Assembly: GCF_004634245.1 (NCBI RefSeq)
Contig: NZ_SJTF01000018.1
Span: 29,477-93,476 of the forward strand
Length of the DNA stretch: 64,000 nucleotides
Source of the DNA: Flavobacterium foetidum
GTDB lineage: Bacteria > Bacteroidota > Bacteroidia > Flavobacteriales > Flavobacteriaceae
Direction of reading: 5' to 3'
The translations under genes were made by a program, and so were the position numbers. Below, piece by piece: positions 26,434-36,244 of this stretch. Under the pieces are notes generated by a model. The model did no database searches, was not told the DNA's origin, and saw nothing but the letters and a program-made list of their open reading frames with translations. Each line of letters begins with the position of its first letter. The first letter of the stretch is position 1.

Positions 26434-27615
26434 TTGAACACACCCATTTTGCATCCAGATATTCAAGAATATATAATTCAAAATACGGGTGCAGACATTA
26501 CAAAATTGGCGCTTCAGAAAAATCCGTTTCCTGAAGTAGAATGGATCACGATTTTAAATCAGATTGAAGCAAGATCCAAAGCAAAAGACAAACTGCCGAC
26601 TTGGTTCGCGGCATCAAACATTGTTTTTCCGAGCAAGATTTCTGTAGAACAGACCTCATCTGAAAAAACTGCGTCTTATAAAGCATCTTTGATTTCTGGC
26701 AAAACATTAATCGATCTTACTGGCGGATTTGGTGTTGACGATTATTACTTTTCCAGAAATTTTAAAGTGGTTGCGCACTGCGAAATCAATCAAGAATTGT
26801 CTGCAATTGTAAAACACAATTTTCAGCAGCTTGAAATAAAACATGTTTTTTGCTATCCTGAAGATTCTATCAATATTCTGAAAGAATCTGAAATGAAATG
26901 GGATTGGATCTATATTGATCCTTCTCGACGAAACGATGCCAAAGGAAAAGTCTTTATGCTCAAAGACTGTTTGCCGAATGTGCCCGAACTTCTGGACTTT
27001 TATTTAGAAAAAGCCGATTCGGTTTTAATCAAAACCGCACCGATATTAGATATTTCGGCAGGTTTGTCTGAACTGAAATTTGTTCAAAACATTCATATCA
27101 TTGCGTTGCAAAATGAAGTGAAAGAGCTTCTTTTTGAAATTCATAAAAATTATTTGGGTCCAATTAGCATCAAAACCGTTAATATTCTAAAAGACAAAAC
27201 TGAGAAATTTGAATTTGTTCTCGAAAATAATAATGCTCCGGTTTCCTATTCGCTTCCGCAAAAATATCTCTACGAACCCAATGCCGCTATTATGAAGTCT
27301 GGTGGCTTTGATGAGATAAGTTCCTTTTTCGGAGTAGGCAAACTTCACAGACATTCGCATTTGTATACTTCAGAAACTTTATTGGATTTTCCTGGGAGGA
27401 GATTCGAAATCCAGAAAGTGATTCCGTACAGCAAAACCGAGATGAAAAATGAGCTTAGCAACCAGCAGGCGAATGTCACCACTAGGAATTTTCCTGAAAC
27501 AGTGGAGAATATCCGAAAAAAATGGAAAATAAAAAATGGAGGGAATCTGTATTGTTTTTTTACAACTGATGTAAAAGATAACAAAATAGTTTTAATTTGC
27601 AGCAAAATAAACTAA
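26434..27615 (+). CDS. Class I SAM-dependent methyltransferase with THUMP-like C-terminal domain
   Basis: The 393-residue protein has SAM motif I in LIDLTGGFGVDDYYFS and IYIDPSRR, the DPSRR form typical of this family. The C-terminal part (about 310-393) matches the THUMP-like RNA-binding domain. Methylation of an RNA guanosine or adenosine is likely; the target is unknown. The start appears to be TTG (26434), 2 bases after the previous stop, which implies coupling. Confidence 0.8.
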   Translation: MNTPILHPDIQEYIIQNTGADITKLALQKNPFPEVEWITILNQIEARSKAKDKLPTWFAASNIVFPSKISVEQTSSEKTASYKASLISGKTLIDLTGGFGVDDYYFSRNFKVVAHCEINQELSAIVKHNFQQLEIKHVFCYPEDSINILKESEMKWDWIYIDPSRRNDAKGKVFMLKDCLPNVPELLDFYLEKADSVLIKTAPILDISAGLSELKFVQNIHIIALQNEVKELLFEIHKNYLGPISIKTVNILKDKTEKFEFVLENNNAPVSYSLPQKYLYEPNAAIMKSGGFDEISSFFGVGKLHRHSHLYTSETLLDFPGRRFEIQKVIPYSKTEMKNELSNQQANVTTRNFPETVENIRKKWKIKNGGNLYCFFTTDVKDNKIVLICSKIN

Positions 27616-27618
27616 GAA

Positions 27619-28188
27619 ATGAAACAACTAATTACCTTAACTGTTTTTTTGCTAACTTTTACTGCATTTGCACAGAAACCATGCGAATACAGCGCTAATG
27701 TTACCGACTCTATCGGATCTTACAAAATTACCAACGAATATCTTGTGAACGAGAAAAACTTTGGTGGCACATTTAACTATGTTTTTTTTGCACTCGCACA
27801 AACAGACGGCGTACCGACTTTAAACGTGCAAATGATTCAGAAAAGCAAGGATTTTATCAAAGCCAATTGTTTTGATAAAAATTCAAGAATTTTTCTGCAG
27901 CTGCAAAATGGAAAAATCGTTTCTCTTATGCACATCAATCAAGAAAATTGCGGGACACTTATTCAAGGAGCCGACAAAGGGTACAATAACCGCGTAAATA
28001 CAGGTGTTTTTATGTTTATGAAAGATAATTTCGAAGAACTTAAAAAGTCTCCAGTTACGATGCTTCGAATTAAATATCTAACTGATATTGAAGATTATAT
28101 CATGAAAAGCGAACTGACATCTGAAATGAACGGAAAAGTGTATCATCCGGATACTTATTTCATGGAAAACATTCGTTGTGTTGAATAA
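27619..28188 (+). CDS. Exported hypothetical protein
   Basis: The 189-residue product has a signal peptide (MKQLITLTVFLLTFTAFAQ) and four cysteines in the mature part. No domain is recognised. It starts 3 bases after the THUMP-like methyltransferase and probably ends that operon. Its end abuts the convergent dipeptidase gene. Confidence 0.65.
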   Translation: MKQLITLTVFLLTFTAFAQKPCEYSANVTDSIGSYKITNEYLVNEKNFGGTFNYVFFALAQTDGVPTLNVQMIQKSKDFIKANCFDKNSRIFLQLQNGKIVSLMHINQENCGTLIQGADKGYNNRVNTGVFMFMKDNFEELKKSPVTMLRIKYLTDIEDYIMKSELTSEMNGKVYHPDTYFMENIRCVE

Positions 28189-28842
28189 TTATTGGCAGGT
28201 CCATTTTTCATTAGAAACTTTATCTTTTAATCCAGCTTTTAAATTGTAATGCCACCATTCGGAATCAAAAGAATTGAATCCGTTTTTGATCATTATCGTT
28301 TTTAAATAAGCTCTGTTGGAAAGAATCTCTTTTGAGAACTTTTTAAAATTATGACCCGCCTCAATTCCAAAAAAGTCAAAAGAAGTTCCCATATCAACTT
28401 CTTTCCCGCTAGCGTCTACAAGCGAAATATCTACGGCTCCTCCTCTATTGTGGATGGAGCCTTTTTTTGGGTCTGCCACATAATTTGGGTTAGATACAAT
28501 CTCCCACATTTTTTTCTGAATATCTAAAGGGCGGTAACAATCGTATAATTTGATTCGGTAACCTTTTTTCAAAAACTCTTTATTGGCTGCAATCAAGGCC
28601 TTTACTGTTTTTAAGCGAAGCATACATTCTGCACAATCGTAGACTTTTGCCTTAAGAAAATTATCTTCTGTAGCATATTTCATATCGTATATAAAATCGG
28701 TGCTGTAATCCCGAAGATTGACAAAACTCGTATCGGATACTTCAATTTTTACTGGGCTTGAATAGGTTTCATTTTGCGCATTTGACAAAAATAACGCTGC
28801 AAAGAAACTTACGAAAAATAAAAACGTAGAGGCTTTCGGCAT
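28189..28842 (-). CDS. D-alanyl-D-alanine dipeptidase (VanX/DdpX, M15D)
   Basis: The 217-residue protein has a signal peptide, Arg104 in YDCYRPLDIQ, the zinc motif SIHNRGGAVD (Ser129, His131, Asp138) and EWWHY (Glu195, His198). These match VanX-type M15D peptidases that hydrolyse D-Ala-D-Ala. There is no vanHA cluster, so a role in cell-wall recycling (DdpX-like) in the periplasm is more likely than glycopeptide resistance. Confidence 0.88.
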   Translation of the reverse strand: MPKASTFLFFVSFFAALFLSNAQNETYSSPVKIEVSDTSFVNLRDYSTDFIYDMKYATEDNFLKAKVYDCAECMLRLKTVKALIAANKEFLKKGYRIKLYDCYRPLDIQKKMWEIVSNPNYVADPKKGSIHNRGGAVDISLVDASGKEVDMGTSFDFFGIEAGHNFKKFSKEILSNRAYLKTIMIKNGFNSFDSEWWHYNLKAGLKDKVSNEKWTCQ

Positions 28843-28922
28843 GAAATTAGCTTTTTAATAAAGGAATTTTCTCAAAAAGTAAATATAAGAATAATAAATT
28901 GTTTAACTAAATTGATCTTACA

Positions 28923-29483
28923 ATGAAAAAAATTATCTTTTTGATGCTTCTTTTTCCTCTTCTTGGAATTTCGCAGCAACAGTCTGAACCTTCAAAATTT
29001 ATAAATGAATCTCTTTCTGTTCAAATTAACAAAAATGAGAATGCGAAAGCGGTTTTTAAGTCTGGAGTTGGCGAAACGGTTACTTTTTATCCGAGTGAAA
29101 TTATTGATTTGAAAGAGAAAAAAAGAATTGAAGGCCTCGAACTCGAAAGTATATTTATCACCAGAGAATACCAAAACAGACCTTCGCAATACACAAAAGA
29201 AACGGCATGGATTGAAACTGCTGAAATTCCTGAACTGCTTTTTTGGTTTGAGAATTACATCATCCCCAATATGAATTTAGGGGCAAATTCTAAAAAAACG
29301 GTACAGTATGTTTTTAACTCAAAAGAAGTGCAATTCAAATTTGATATTAATAATTCCGGCCAAACTTTTACCATAATTATAAAAAATTCTAAATACGAGG
29401 ATAAATATTTTTGGACCGAAACTCGGGTAAAAGATATTCCGAATATTATAAAAACGCTTCAATATTTTACAGTAAAAACATAA
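28923..29483 (+). CDS. Exported hypothetical protein
   Basis: The 186-residue product has a signal peptide (MKKIIFLMLLFPLLGISQ). The mature part is a mixed beta-rich sequence with no motif I recognise. It stands alone, with a terminator downstream. Confidence 0.6.
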   Translation: MKKIIFLMLLFPLLGISQQQSEPSKFINESLSVQINKNENAKAVFKSGVGETVTFYPSEIIDLKEKKRIEGLELESIFITREYQNRPSQYTKETAWIETAEIPELLFWFENYIIPNMNLGANSKKTVQYVFNSKEVQFKFDINNSGQTFTIIIKNSKYEDKYFWTETRVKDIPNIIKTLQYFTVKT

Positions 29484-29513
29484 AAAGGGCAATTATCTCT
29501 TTTTTTTCTTATT

Positions 29514-29544
29514 AAAAAAAGTGCTTCAGCAACCGCTTTTTTTT
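29514..29544 (+). terminator. Terminator after the exported hypothetical gene
   Basis: AAAAAAAGTG (29514-29523) pairs with CGCTTTTTTT (29534 onward) with one G-U pair; loop CTTCAGCAAC. Confidence 0.7.
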
Positions 29545-29595
29545 AGTATATTTCACTCAAAATCAATTTAATCTGCCACTTTTCAAGAACTATCG

Positions 29596-31344
29596 ATGAA
29601 GAATATAAAATTATATTTTCTGATTTTGAGCCTATTGTTAACAGTTTCTATTCGCGCACAGCAAACCAAAGCGGCACAGGTAGCTGATAAAAACAGCGAT
29701 TATGATATTCAGGACAGCATTATGATTCCGACACGCGATGGAATACTTTTATCTGCAATGATGGCGAGAAAAAAAAATGATTCAACTCCCAAATCTGCAA
29801 TTCTTCAATACACCATTTACGTTCGAGATAAAGGACGTGACCTCAAAAACATAAAAGAATCTGTTGACAAAGGTTATACAGGAATAATTGTATATGCTCG
29901 CGGAAAACGTTTTGGCACTGGCGAAATCAATCCATATGAAAATGAAAGTAATGATGTTTACGATGCAATAGATTGGATCAGCAAGCAAAAATGGTGCGAT
30001 GGACGCGTGGCCATGTATGGAGGCAGTTATAACGGATTTACGCAATGGGCGGCCTGCAAAAAAATGCATCCGGCACTTAAAACAATTGTTCCCGCAGTGG
30101 CAAATAGACCCGGAATGGGCCTGCCGATGGAGAATAATGTATTTATAAATCCGAATTATGAATGGGCTTTTTATGTCGGAAATAATAAATTTCTTGATAC
30201 AGTTGCCGGAAACAACAGACAGCGTTTTAGAGGAATGCAGTTTAAATGGTGGGAAACCGGCGTCGCTTACAAAAAACTAGACAGCATTGATGGCGAGCCA
30301 AACAGATGGTTTCAGAAATGGATAAGCCATCCTTCATTTGATTCTTACTGGCAAAAAATGGCTCCTTACCAAACGGATTTTTCGCAAATAAATATCCCTG
30401 TTCTAGCTTTTGATGGTTATTATAATGATTCTCAAAATTCGAGTCTGTATTATTTAAAAGAACTCCAAAAATACAGTCCGAAAACGCCTTTTTATTTGGT
30501 TATCGGTCCTTATGGGCATTTTGGAACACAGATTGGCGGCGAAACTGTTATTAATGATTATAAAGTGGATCCGGTTTCTTTAATTGATATTAAAAAAATT
30601 ACCTATCAATGGTTTGATTATATTCTGAAAAACGGACCAAAGCCAGAGATTTTAAAAGACAAAATCAATTATGAAGTGATGGGTGCCAACGAATGGAAAA
30701 GCGCTCCGACATTCGAGAAAATGCATAACGAGTATCTGACTTTTTATCTCACTTCTGTTGCTTCAAAGGATTTCCGACTTGCAGATTCTAAAAAACCGAA
30801 AAAGCAGGAGTTTTTAACACAAGAAGTTGATTTTGCAGACCGAGAAACAAGCAATAACAACTATTATCCGAGCCCAATTATACGAAAAGAAGTCAATGCA
30901 AATGATGGTTATTTTTTCATCACAGAACCTTTGACAAAACCTTTAATCGTAAACGGTTCTTTTCTGGGAGAAATCAAACTCAGCATCAACAAAAAAGATC
31001 TTGATTTGGGTGTAACGCTTTACGAAGTTACGCCAAACGGCGAATATTTTCATTTGTCTTATTATATTGGACGCGCGAGTTATGCCAAAAACATTGAGAA
31101 AAGACAGCTTTTGGAACCAAACAAAATTGAAACTATTGCTTTTACTAACACTCATTTTGTCAGCAAACAACTCAACAAAGGAAGCCGTATTTTAATAGCG
31201 CTAAATGTAAACAAAAATCCGTTTTCGCAATTAAACTACGGAACTGGAAAGGATGTCAGCGATGAAACCATCAAAGATACACAAGAACCTTTAAAAATTA
31301 AATGGTACAATGATAGTTTCGTCAAGGTTCCTGTTTTGAGATGA
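29596..31344 (+). CDS. CocE/NonD family X-Pro-type hydrolase
   Basis: The 582-residue product has a signal peptide (cleavage near IRAQ). An alpha/beta-hydrolase domain carries the nucleophile Ser144 in GGSYNG, and the catalytic His probably lies in IGPYGHFG. A C-terminal jelly-roll X-Pro dipeptidyl peptidase domain follows (about 360-580). Family members hydrolyse acyl or peptide bonds (cocaine esterase, glutaryl-7-ACA acylase). Periplasmic location is inferred from the signal peptide. The substrate is unknown. Confidence 0.88.
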   Translation: MKNIKLYFLILSLLLTVSIRAQQTKAAQVADKNSDYDIQDSIMIPTRDGILLSAMMARKKNDSTPKSAILQYTIYVRDKGRDLKNIKESVDKGYTGIIVYARGKRFGTGEINPYENESNDVYDAIDWISKQKWCDGRVAMYGGSYNGFTQWAACKKMHPALKTIVPAVANRPGMGLPMENNVFINPNYEWAFYVGNNKFLDTVAGNNRQRFRGMQFKWWETGVAYKKLDSIDGEPNRWFQKWISHPSFDSYWQKMAPYQTDFSQINIPVLAFDGYYNDSQNSSLYYLKELQKYSPKTPFYLVIGPYGHFGTQIGGETVINDYKVDPVSLIDIKKITYQWFDYILKNGPKPEILKDKINYEVMGANEWKSAPTFEKMHNEYLTFYLTSVASKDFRLADSKKPKKQEFLTQEVDFADRETSNNNYYPSPIIRKEVNANDGYFFITEPLTKPLIVNGSFLGEIKLSINKKDLDLGVTLYEVTPNGEYFHLSYYIGRASYAKNIEKRQLLEPNKIETIAFTNTHFVSKQLNKGSRILIALNVNKNPFSQLNYGTGKDVSDETIKDTQEPLKIKWYNDSFVKVPVLR

Positions 31345-31389
31345 TTATTCAAACAAAATAATTTAATTGAATAATTTACACTCGATAAA

Positions 31390-32493
31390 TCAAATCTCAC
31401 CCGTCATTAAAATATTCTCCTTTACTCCTTTGTTTTTAAGCATTCTGAAGTGAGAACGAACAGCGTGATAAAAAGGATATGACGTATAAGGAAGATCATA
31501 CTCAGCAGCATAACGTCTAATGATTGGCGTGATATAAGGATAATACGTATGCCCCACGGCCGGAAAAAGATGGTGTGCGATATGATGCGTAAAACCTCCG
31601 TACAAGAAATTGGCCAATTTGCTTTCGGTGCTGAAATCTTTCGTTACAATCATTTGATGCATGGCCCATGTAGCAGAAAGATTTCCGTCTTCATCGGCAT
31701 GCGGAAAATGCGCATCTTCGTCAACATGTGTTGAAATGAGCGCAATAACACCCAAAGCACTGCCGCACATATGCATAGCCAGCCAAGCGAAAAGAACCAT
31801 ATACCACGGCTGATTTAAAACCAGCATCGGAACAAAAAGCAGATAAAAAAGGTTGATGATTTTTGCTGCAAAAAGTCTGTAAACTTCGGGCTTCGGAATT
31901 GTTTCTACAACTTTCATAACGTAATTATCCTTCTTCCCAAAAAAATCCTTAAAATCTCGAATATACAACCAATTAAGACTATACAGCGGATAAATAAACC
32001 ACATGTAAATATGCTGGTATTTATGATAACTTAATAAAGGACTATTGGGAAAAATTCGGATTATGTCACTTTGTTTAATGTCTACATCCCAATCGGGCAC
32101 GTTTGGATACGCATGATGTAGTCCGATATGGCGACGCATCCAAAGCCAATGATTGCTGCCAAAAAGTTCCAACACATACAGGAACCATTTGTTATGCTTC
32201 GGTTTTTTAAACAACGCACCATGTGCAGCATCATGAAAAGCATTAATAAAAAGCACAATCATCGTAATGCCTGACAAAATGTAAAAGAGAAACAACAGAT
32301 AGGTCTGATTGCCAAAAAGTAATATACAGGTGTAAAATATAAAGAAAACAACAACAAGACCTAAAGATTTTACAACATTCAGTAGATACAAAGATGAATT
32401 ATTCAAGACTGTTTCATGCACTTCTAAACGCATCTTTTTAAAAAAATCATCATCTCCAGGTTTAAGATAAACTGGTCGTTTTAATTTTTCCAT
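31390..32493 (-). CDS. Membrane fatty-acid desaturase
   Basis: The 367-residue protein has four or more membrane helices and the three histidine boxes of acyl-lipid desaturases: HDAAHG (from His87), HIGLHH (122-127) and HHIAHH (303-308). These bind a di-iron centre that inserts a double bond using O2. It lacks an N-terminal cytochrome b5 domain. A TAAATTTG box on the minus strand (32521-32528) is a candidate -7 element. Confidence 0.88.
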   Translation of the reverse strand: MEKLKRPVYLKPGDDDFFKKMRLEVHETVLNNSSLYLLNVVKSLGLVVVFFIFYTCILLFGNQTYLLFLFYILSGITMIVLFINAFHDAAHGALFKKPKHNKWFLYVLELFGSNHWLWMRRHIGLHHAYPNVPDWDVDIKQSDIIRIFPNSPLLSYHKYQHIYMWFIYPLYSLNWLYIRDFKDFFGKKDNYVMKVVETIPKPEVYRLFAAKIINLFYLLFVPMLVLNQPWYMVLFAWLAMHMCGSALGVIALISTHVDEDAHFPHADEDGNLSATWAMHQMIVTKDFSTESKLANFLYGGFTHHIAHHLFPAVGHTYYPYITPIIRRYAAEYDLPYTSYPFYHAVRSHFRMLKNKGVKENILMTGEI

Positions 32494-32760
32494 ATTGTTA
32501 TTTGGCTAGAATTATTCACTCAAATTTAAGCAAAAAAAAGTTAAAATACGGTATTATAATACATTACAATTTTAAAAAAGCAAGAAAAATCAATCAAGAA
32601 CACTAATTTTTCTTTTTAATATTTTATGAATCTATAAAAACAAAAATCAATCAGTATGATTAAAATCATAATTTAAAAAAATTGCTGATTGTACATTTAC
32701 CCTGAAAATAATAGTGCATTAATGCATTTCAAAAACAGCTTCTAAAACTTTTCGACTGCA

Positions 32761-33714
32761 ATGGTAAATAAGAGTCAAACAATGGATAAGGATTTTCTAG
32801 TACAAGAAATCATCAGGTTAAAACAGGAAAAAAATGCTGTAATCTTGGCGCATTATTATCAGGATGAAGACATTCAGGAAATTGCTGATTTTATTGGAGA
32901 CAGTCTTGAATTATCTAAAAAAGCACAGGCAACAGATGCTTCGATAATTGTTTTTGCTGGTGTTCATTTCATGGCGGAAACCGCTAAAATTCTAAATCCA
33001 AACAAAAAGGTCCTCCTTCCCGACTGGGAAGCCGGATGCTCTCTTGCGGATGGCTGCAATCCAACTGACTTTAAAGCTTTTAAAAATCAATATCCTGATC
33101 ACATTGTCATTACTTATATCAATTGTTCGGCAGAAATAAAGGCGATGAGCGATTTGGTGTGCACATCGGCAAATGCAAAAAAAATCATAGACTCGATACC
33201 TTTAGAGCAAAAAATCATATTTGCACCAGACCAGAACTTGGGAAATTATCTTCAAAAGGAAACCAAACGCGAACTTGTTTTATGGAAAGGCTCGTGTGTT
33301 GTGCATGAGGCATTTTCATTAGATAAACTCATTGAAATATATACTAAAAACCCGACAGCCAAAATCGCGGCGCATCCAGAATCTGAAAGCCATATTCTAA
33401 AAGTGGCGCATTATATTGGTTCGACTTCGGGAATTATCAATTTTATAAAAACAGATCCTACTAATGTTTTTATTGTGGCAACGGAAGCCGGGATACTGCA
33501 TGAACTTTCAAAAGCCGTACCTGATAAAATGCTGATTCCGGCTCCTTCCACAGAAGATAATACCTGCGCTTGCAGCGAATGCGCTTTCATGAAAATGAAT
33601 ACACTACAAAAACTGTATTTATGCCTTAAAAATGAAAGTCCTGAAATGATTGTTTCTGAAAAACTTAGAGTCGAGGCTCTAAAACCTATCGAAAGAATGC
33701 TCGAACTATCTTAG
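32761..33714 (+). CDS. nadA: Quinolinate synthase NadA
   Basis: The 317-residue protein matches NadA: AHYYQDEDIQEIADFIGDSLELS, the cluster Cys in CSLADGC and INCSAE, KGSCVVHEAF, and CACSECAFMKMNTL. It condenses iminoaspartate with dihydroxyacetone phosphate, using a 4Fe-4S cluster, to make quinolinate for NAD. nadB follows after 2 bases. A second ATG at 32782 (MDKDFLV) is an alternative start that better fits the family length. Confidence 0.93.
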   Translation: MVNKSQTMDKDFLVQEIIRLKQEKNAVILAHYYQDEDIQEIADFIGDSLELSKKAQATDASIIVFAGVHFMAETAKILNPNKKVLLPDWEAGCSLADGCNPTDFKAFKNQYPDHIVITYINCSAEIKAMSDLVCTSANAKKIIDSIPLEQKIIFAPDQNLGNYLQKETKRELVLWKGSCVVHEAFSLDKLIEIYTKNPTAKIAAHPESESHILKVAHYIGSTSGIINFIKTDPTNVFIVATEAGILHELSKAVPDKMLIPAPSTEDNTCACSECAFMKMNTLQKLYLCLKNESPEMIVSEKLRVEALKPIERMLELS

Positions 33715-33716
33715 CC

Positions 33717-35258
33717 ATGCCAAACTCAAATCTAAACAATATGCTAAAAACAGATATTCTTATAGTAGGTTCTGGTATTTCAGGATTGTTTTTTGCAATG
33801 AAAACAGCCAAAAAACGTCCTGATTTGTCTATTGTTATAATGACTAAAGAAACTGCTCAAAATACCAACACACAACTTGCTCAAGGTGGCATTGCCGTTG
33901 TGACAGATGTTGTAAAAGACAGTTTTGAACAGCATATAAGAGATACGCTTCAATCTGGTGATGGTCTTTGCGAGCGGGAAATCGTAGAGATGGTGGTCAA
34001 ACAAGCTCCCGAAAGATTAAAAGAACTTGTTGAAATAGGAACATCTTTTGACCAAAACGAAAAAGGAGAATGGAATCTAGGTCTTGAAGGAGGTCATTCG
34101 CAACATCGGATTCTGCATCACAAAGACAGTTCTGGACTGGAAATTGAAAAAAAATTACTCAAGATTATTAGAGGTTTTCCCAATATTAAACTTTTGGAAA
34201 ATCATATGGTCATTGATCTTTGCACCGAAACCAAAAACGACAAACCAATTTGTACAGGAGCTTTCTTCTACAACAAAAAGCACAATACGATAAAATACAT
34301 TAGAACCCGAACAATTGTGCTTTGTACAGGCGGATGCGGACAGCTTTTTGCACACACCACGAATCCGAAAATTGCAACGGGGGACGGAATCGCATTGGCC
34401 GCGCGTGCAGGTGCAACAATTGTCGATATGCAGTATATTCAGTTTCATCCAACCGCTCTGGCGTCAGGCGGAAAAAATCCAATGTTTCTTATTTCAGAAG
34501 CTGTAAGAGGTTACGGAGCGCATATCGTAAACGAAGAAGGCAAAAGATTTCTTTTTAAATACGACGCAAGAGCAGAATTGGCAACTCGTGATGTGGTTTC
34601 AAATGCCATAAATAAGGAACTTCAGTCAAGTTCCAAAAAACATGTCTTTCTAGATTGCAGACATTTGGATAAAAATTCTTTTTACCAGCAATTCCCTGTC
34701 ATCACTTCACATTGCAATGAATTGGGAATTAAACCAGAAAAAGATTTAATTCCGATTGTTCCGGCTGCGCATTATCAGTGCGGTGGCATTAAGGTCGACA
34801 AAAATGGTGTTACGGCTATTCAAAATCTTTATGCCATTGGCGAATGTGCCAGAACGGGTTTACACGGAAAAAATCGTTTAGCATCAAATTCACTTTTAGA
34901 GGCTTTGGTTTTTGCGCATCAAGCATCTGAAAATGTCGGCAGAACCATTGCCAGATTTACTTTTACTTCTACGATTTTAATTCCGAAATTCCCAAAAATA
35001 CATTATCCAAATGATTACAATGCTTTTGACATACTGAAAAAAGAATTGCAGCAACTTATGACCAATTTCTACACGAGTGAGCATCGCAATTTCGATTTAG
35101 CTTCAGAAGAAATCAAAAAGCTTAACAGTCATGCTATATCGTTTACAGAACGACATGAAATTACGATTCCATTCATAGAATTTTCGAATATGTTAACTGC
35201 AGCATTACTTATAATCATGCAATGCAAGTTGGAAACAAAAGAAATGTGCGAAAGCTGA
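33717..35258 (+). CDS. nadB: L-aspartate oxidase NadB
   Basis: The 513-residue flavoprotein has the FAD motif ILIVGSGISGLFFAMKTA, TNTQLAQGGIAV, GLEGGHSQHRILHHKDSSG and IVPAAHYQCGGI, all typical of NadB. It oxidises aspartate to iminoaspartate for NadA. The ATG at 33717 follows the nadA stop by 2 bases; another at 33741 would start just before the FAD motif. nadC is not adjacent. Confidence 0.93.
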   Translation: MPNSNLNNMLKTDILIVGSGISGLFFAMKTAKKRPDLSIVIMTKETAQNTNTQLAQGGIAVVTDVVKDSFEQHIRDTLQSGDGLCEREIVEMVVKQAPERLKELVEIGTSFDQNEKGEWNLGLEGGHSQHRILHHKDSSGLEIEKKLLKIIRGFPNIKLLENHMVIDLCTETKNDKPICTGAFFYNKKHNTIKYIRTRTIVLCTGGCGQLFAHTTNPKIATGDGIALAARAGATIVDMQYIQFHPTALASGGKNPMFLISEAVRGYGAHIVNEEGKRFLFKYDARAELATRDVVSNAINKELQSSSKKHVFLDCRHLDKNSFYQQFPVITSHCNELGIKPEKDLIPIVPAAHYQCGGIKVDKNGVTAIQNLYAIGECARTGLHGKNRLASNSLLEALVFAHQASENVGRTIARFTFTSTILIPKFPKIHYPNDYNAFDILKKELQQLMTNFYTSEHRNFDLASEEIKKLNSHAISFTERHEITIPFIEFSNMLTAALLIIMQCKLETKEMCES

Positions 35259-35294
35259 AAGAATACTATGGGCTAACATTATAAAAAATGCATT

Positions 35295-35741
35295 ATGACA
35301 CTACATCACCTCGTACTGATAATTCATCTTTTAAGCGCGACAGTTTGGGTCGGCGGGCATTTGTTTCTTATGATTTGCATTCTTCCAACGGCCTTAAAAG
35401 AAAAAAATCCTGCACTCATTCTAAATTTTGAAAAGAAATTTGAGAAACTCGGAATGTCGTCTTTGGTTTTGTTAATTCTTACAGGAATCTGGATGGCAAT
35501 TGATTTTGGAGTAACTTTTGAATCTTGGTTTCATTTTAAAGCAGGGTTCGAAAAAGTCATTTCAATTAAACTGTTGCTTCTTTTTGCAACATTTTGCTGT
35601 GCTGTCTGTGCACAATTTTATATTCTTCCAAATCTTCGTCCAAATTCTATCTGGAAAATGGCCATTGTAATTGTAACTGTGACCATGATTGGAATAACGA
35701 TGCTTATCCTGGGCTCGACACTTCGCTATGGCGGAATTTAG
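35295..35741 (+). CDS. CopD-like small membrane protein
   Basis: The 148-residue protein has four membrane helices with His residues at the start of the first (LHHLVLIIHLLSATVWVGGHLF), the pattern of the CopD/YcnJ copper-resistance membrane domain. A heme or copper role is possible but not shown. It follows nadB by 36 bases and precedes the metal-acquisition-like locus; the strong promoter at 35835 separates it from that locus. Confidence 0.65.
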   Translation: MTLHHLVLIIHLLSATVWVGGHLFLMICILPTALKEKNPALILNFEKKFEKLGMSSLVLLILTGIWMAIDFGVTFESWFHFKAGFEKVISIKLLLLFATFCCAVCAQFYILPNLRPNSIWKMAIVIVTVTMIGITMLILGSTLRYGGI

Positions 35742-35834
35742 AATAGTACTTAATCCAGAACGTTCAAAATGATTTTATATTCACTTAGAATCGCATTTAT
35801 CAAAAAATAAAGAAATATTTCTAATGAAACAATG

Positions 35835-35872
35835 TTGCGTTTAAAAATAAGTATTCTATATTTGCAATACTT
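35835..35872 (+). promoter_or_regulatory. Strong Bacteroidota promoter overlapped by an inverted repeat (candidate metal-repressor operator)
   Basis: TTG (35835-35837), a 19-base spacer and TATATTTG (35857-35864) fit the Bacteroidota consensus exactly. A perfect inverted repeat, TAAGTATT (35848-35855) and AATACTTA (35866-35873) with 10 bases between, brackets the -7 box. A repressor bound there would block the promoter. A Fur/Zur-family regulator is inferred only from the genes that follow. Confidence 0.65.
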
Positions 35873-35896
35873 AAAATTATGCACTGATTCATTAGA

Positions 35897-36244
35897 ATGA
35901 AAAAGAAATTAAAATTTATTAATCTTCTTATGCCGCTGGTAGTACTATTTGCGATACTATTTCCAGCCATACATTCTTACGAGCATATTCAGTCTCATGA
36001 TTCTTCGCATAAAATTGTAAAACAGTACCACAGCGACAAAACAGAATTCAAAAAGCACCACCACTCCAATGAGGAATGTGCGATTTGCCACTTCAAATTC
36101 AGTCCAATTGGTACCTTTTCGTTCGTATCTTTTAGCTTTTACAAAGTTGCGGACATTTCATCAAAGGTTTGTTTTTATTTCAAATCGTCTTCATCCTTTT
36201 TCAAAGGATCGTTGTTTGCACTTCGTGCGCCCCCAACCATTTAG
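35897..36244 (+). CDS. His-rich small membrane/exported protein, first gene of the metal locus
   Basis: The 115-residue product has one N-terminal hydrophobic segment (about residues 8-26). A His-rich stretch follows with nine His between 26 and 65, ending in HHH and CAICH (61-65). The C-terminus ends RAPPTI; an R-x-PP end is, as I recall, common in small DUF2946-like proteins near metal-transport genes. The His and Cys cluster suggests metal binding in the periplasm. It sits 25 bases or so downstream of a strong promoter. Confidence 0.65.
   Translation: MKKKLKFINLLMPLVVLFAILFPAIHSYEHIQSHDSSHKIVKQYHSDKTEFKKHHHSNEECAICHFKFSPIGTFSFVSFSFYKVADISSKVCFYFKSSSSFFKGSLFALRAPPTI

Noticed and set aside
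28189..28842. Glycopeptide resistance (vanX) reading of the dipeptidase
   Set aside because: No vanH, vanA or vanRS genes are present, and Gram-negative DdpX-type enzymes share the same motifs.
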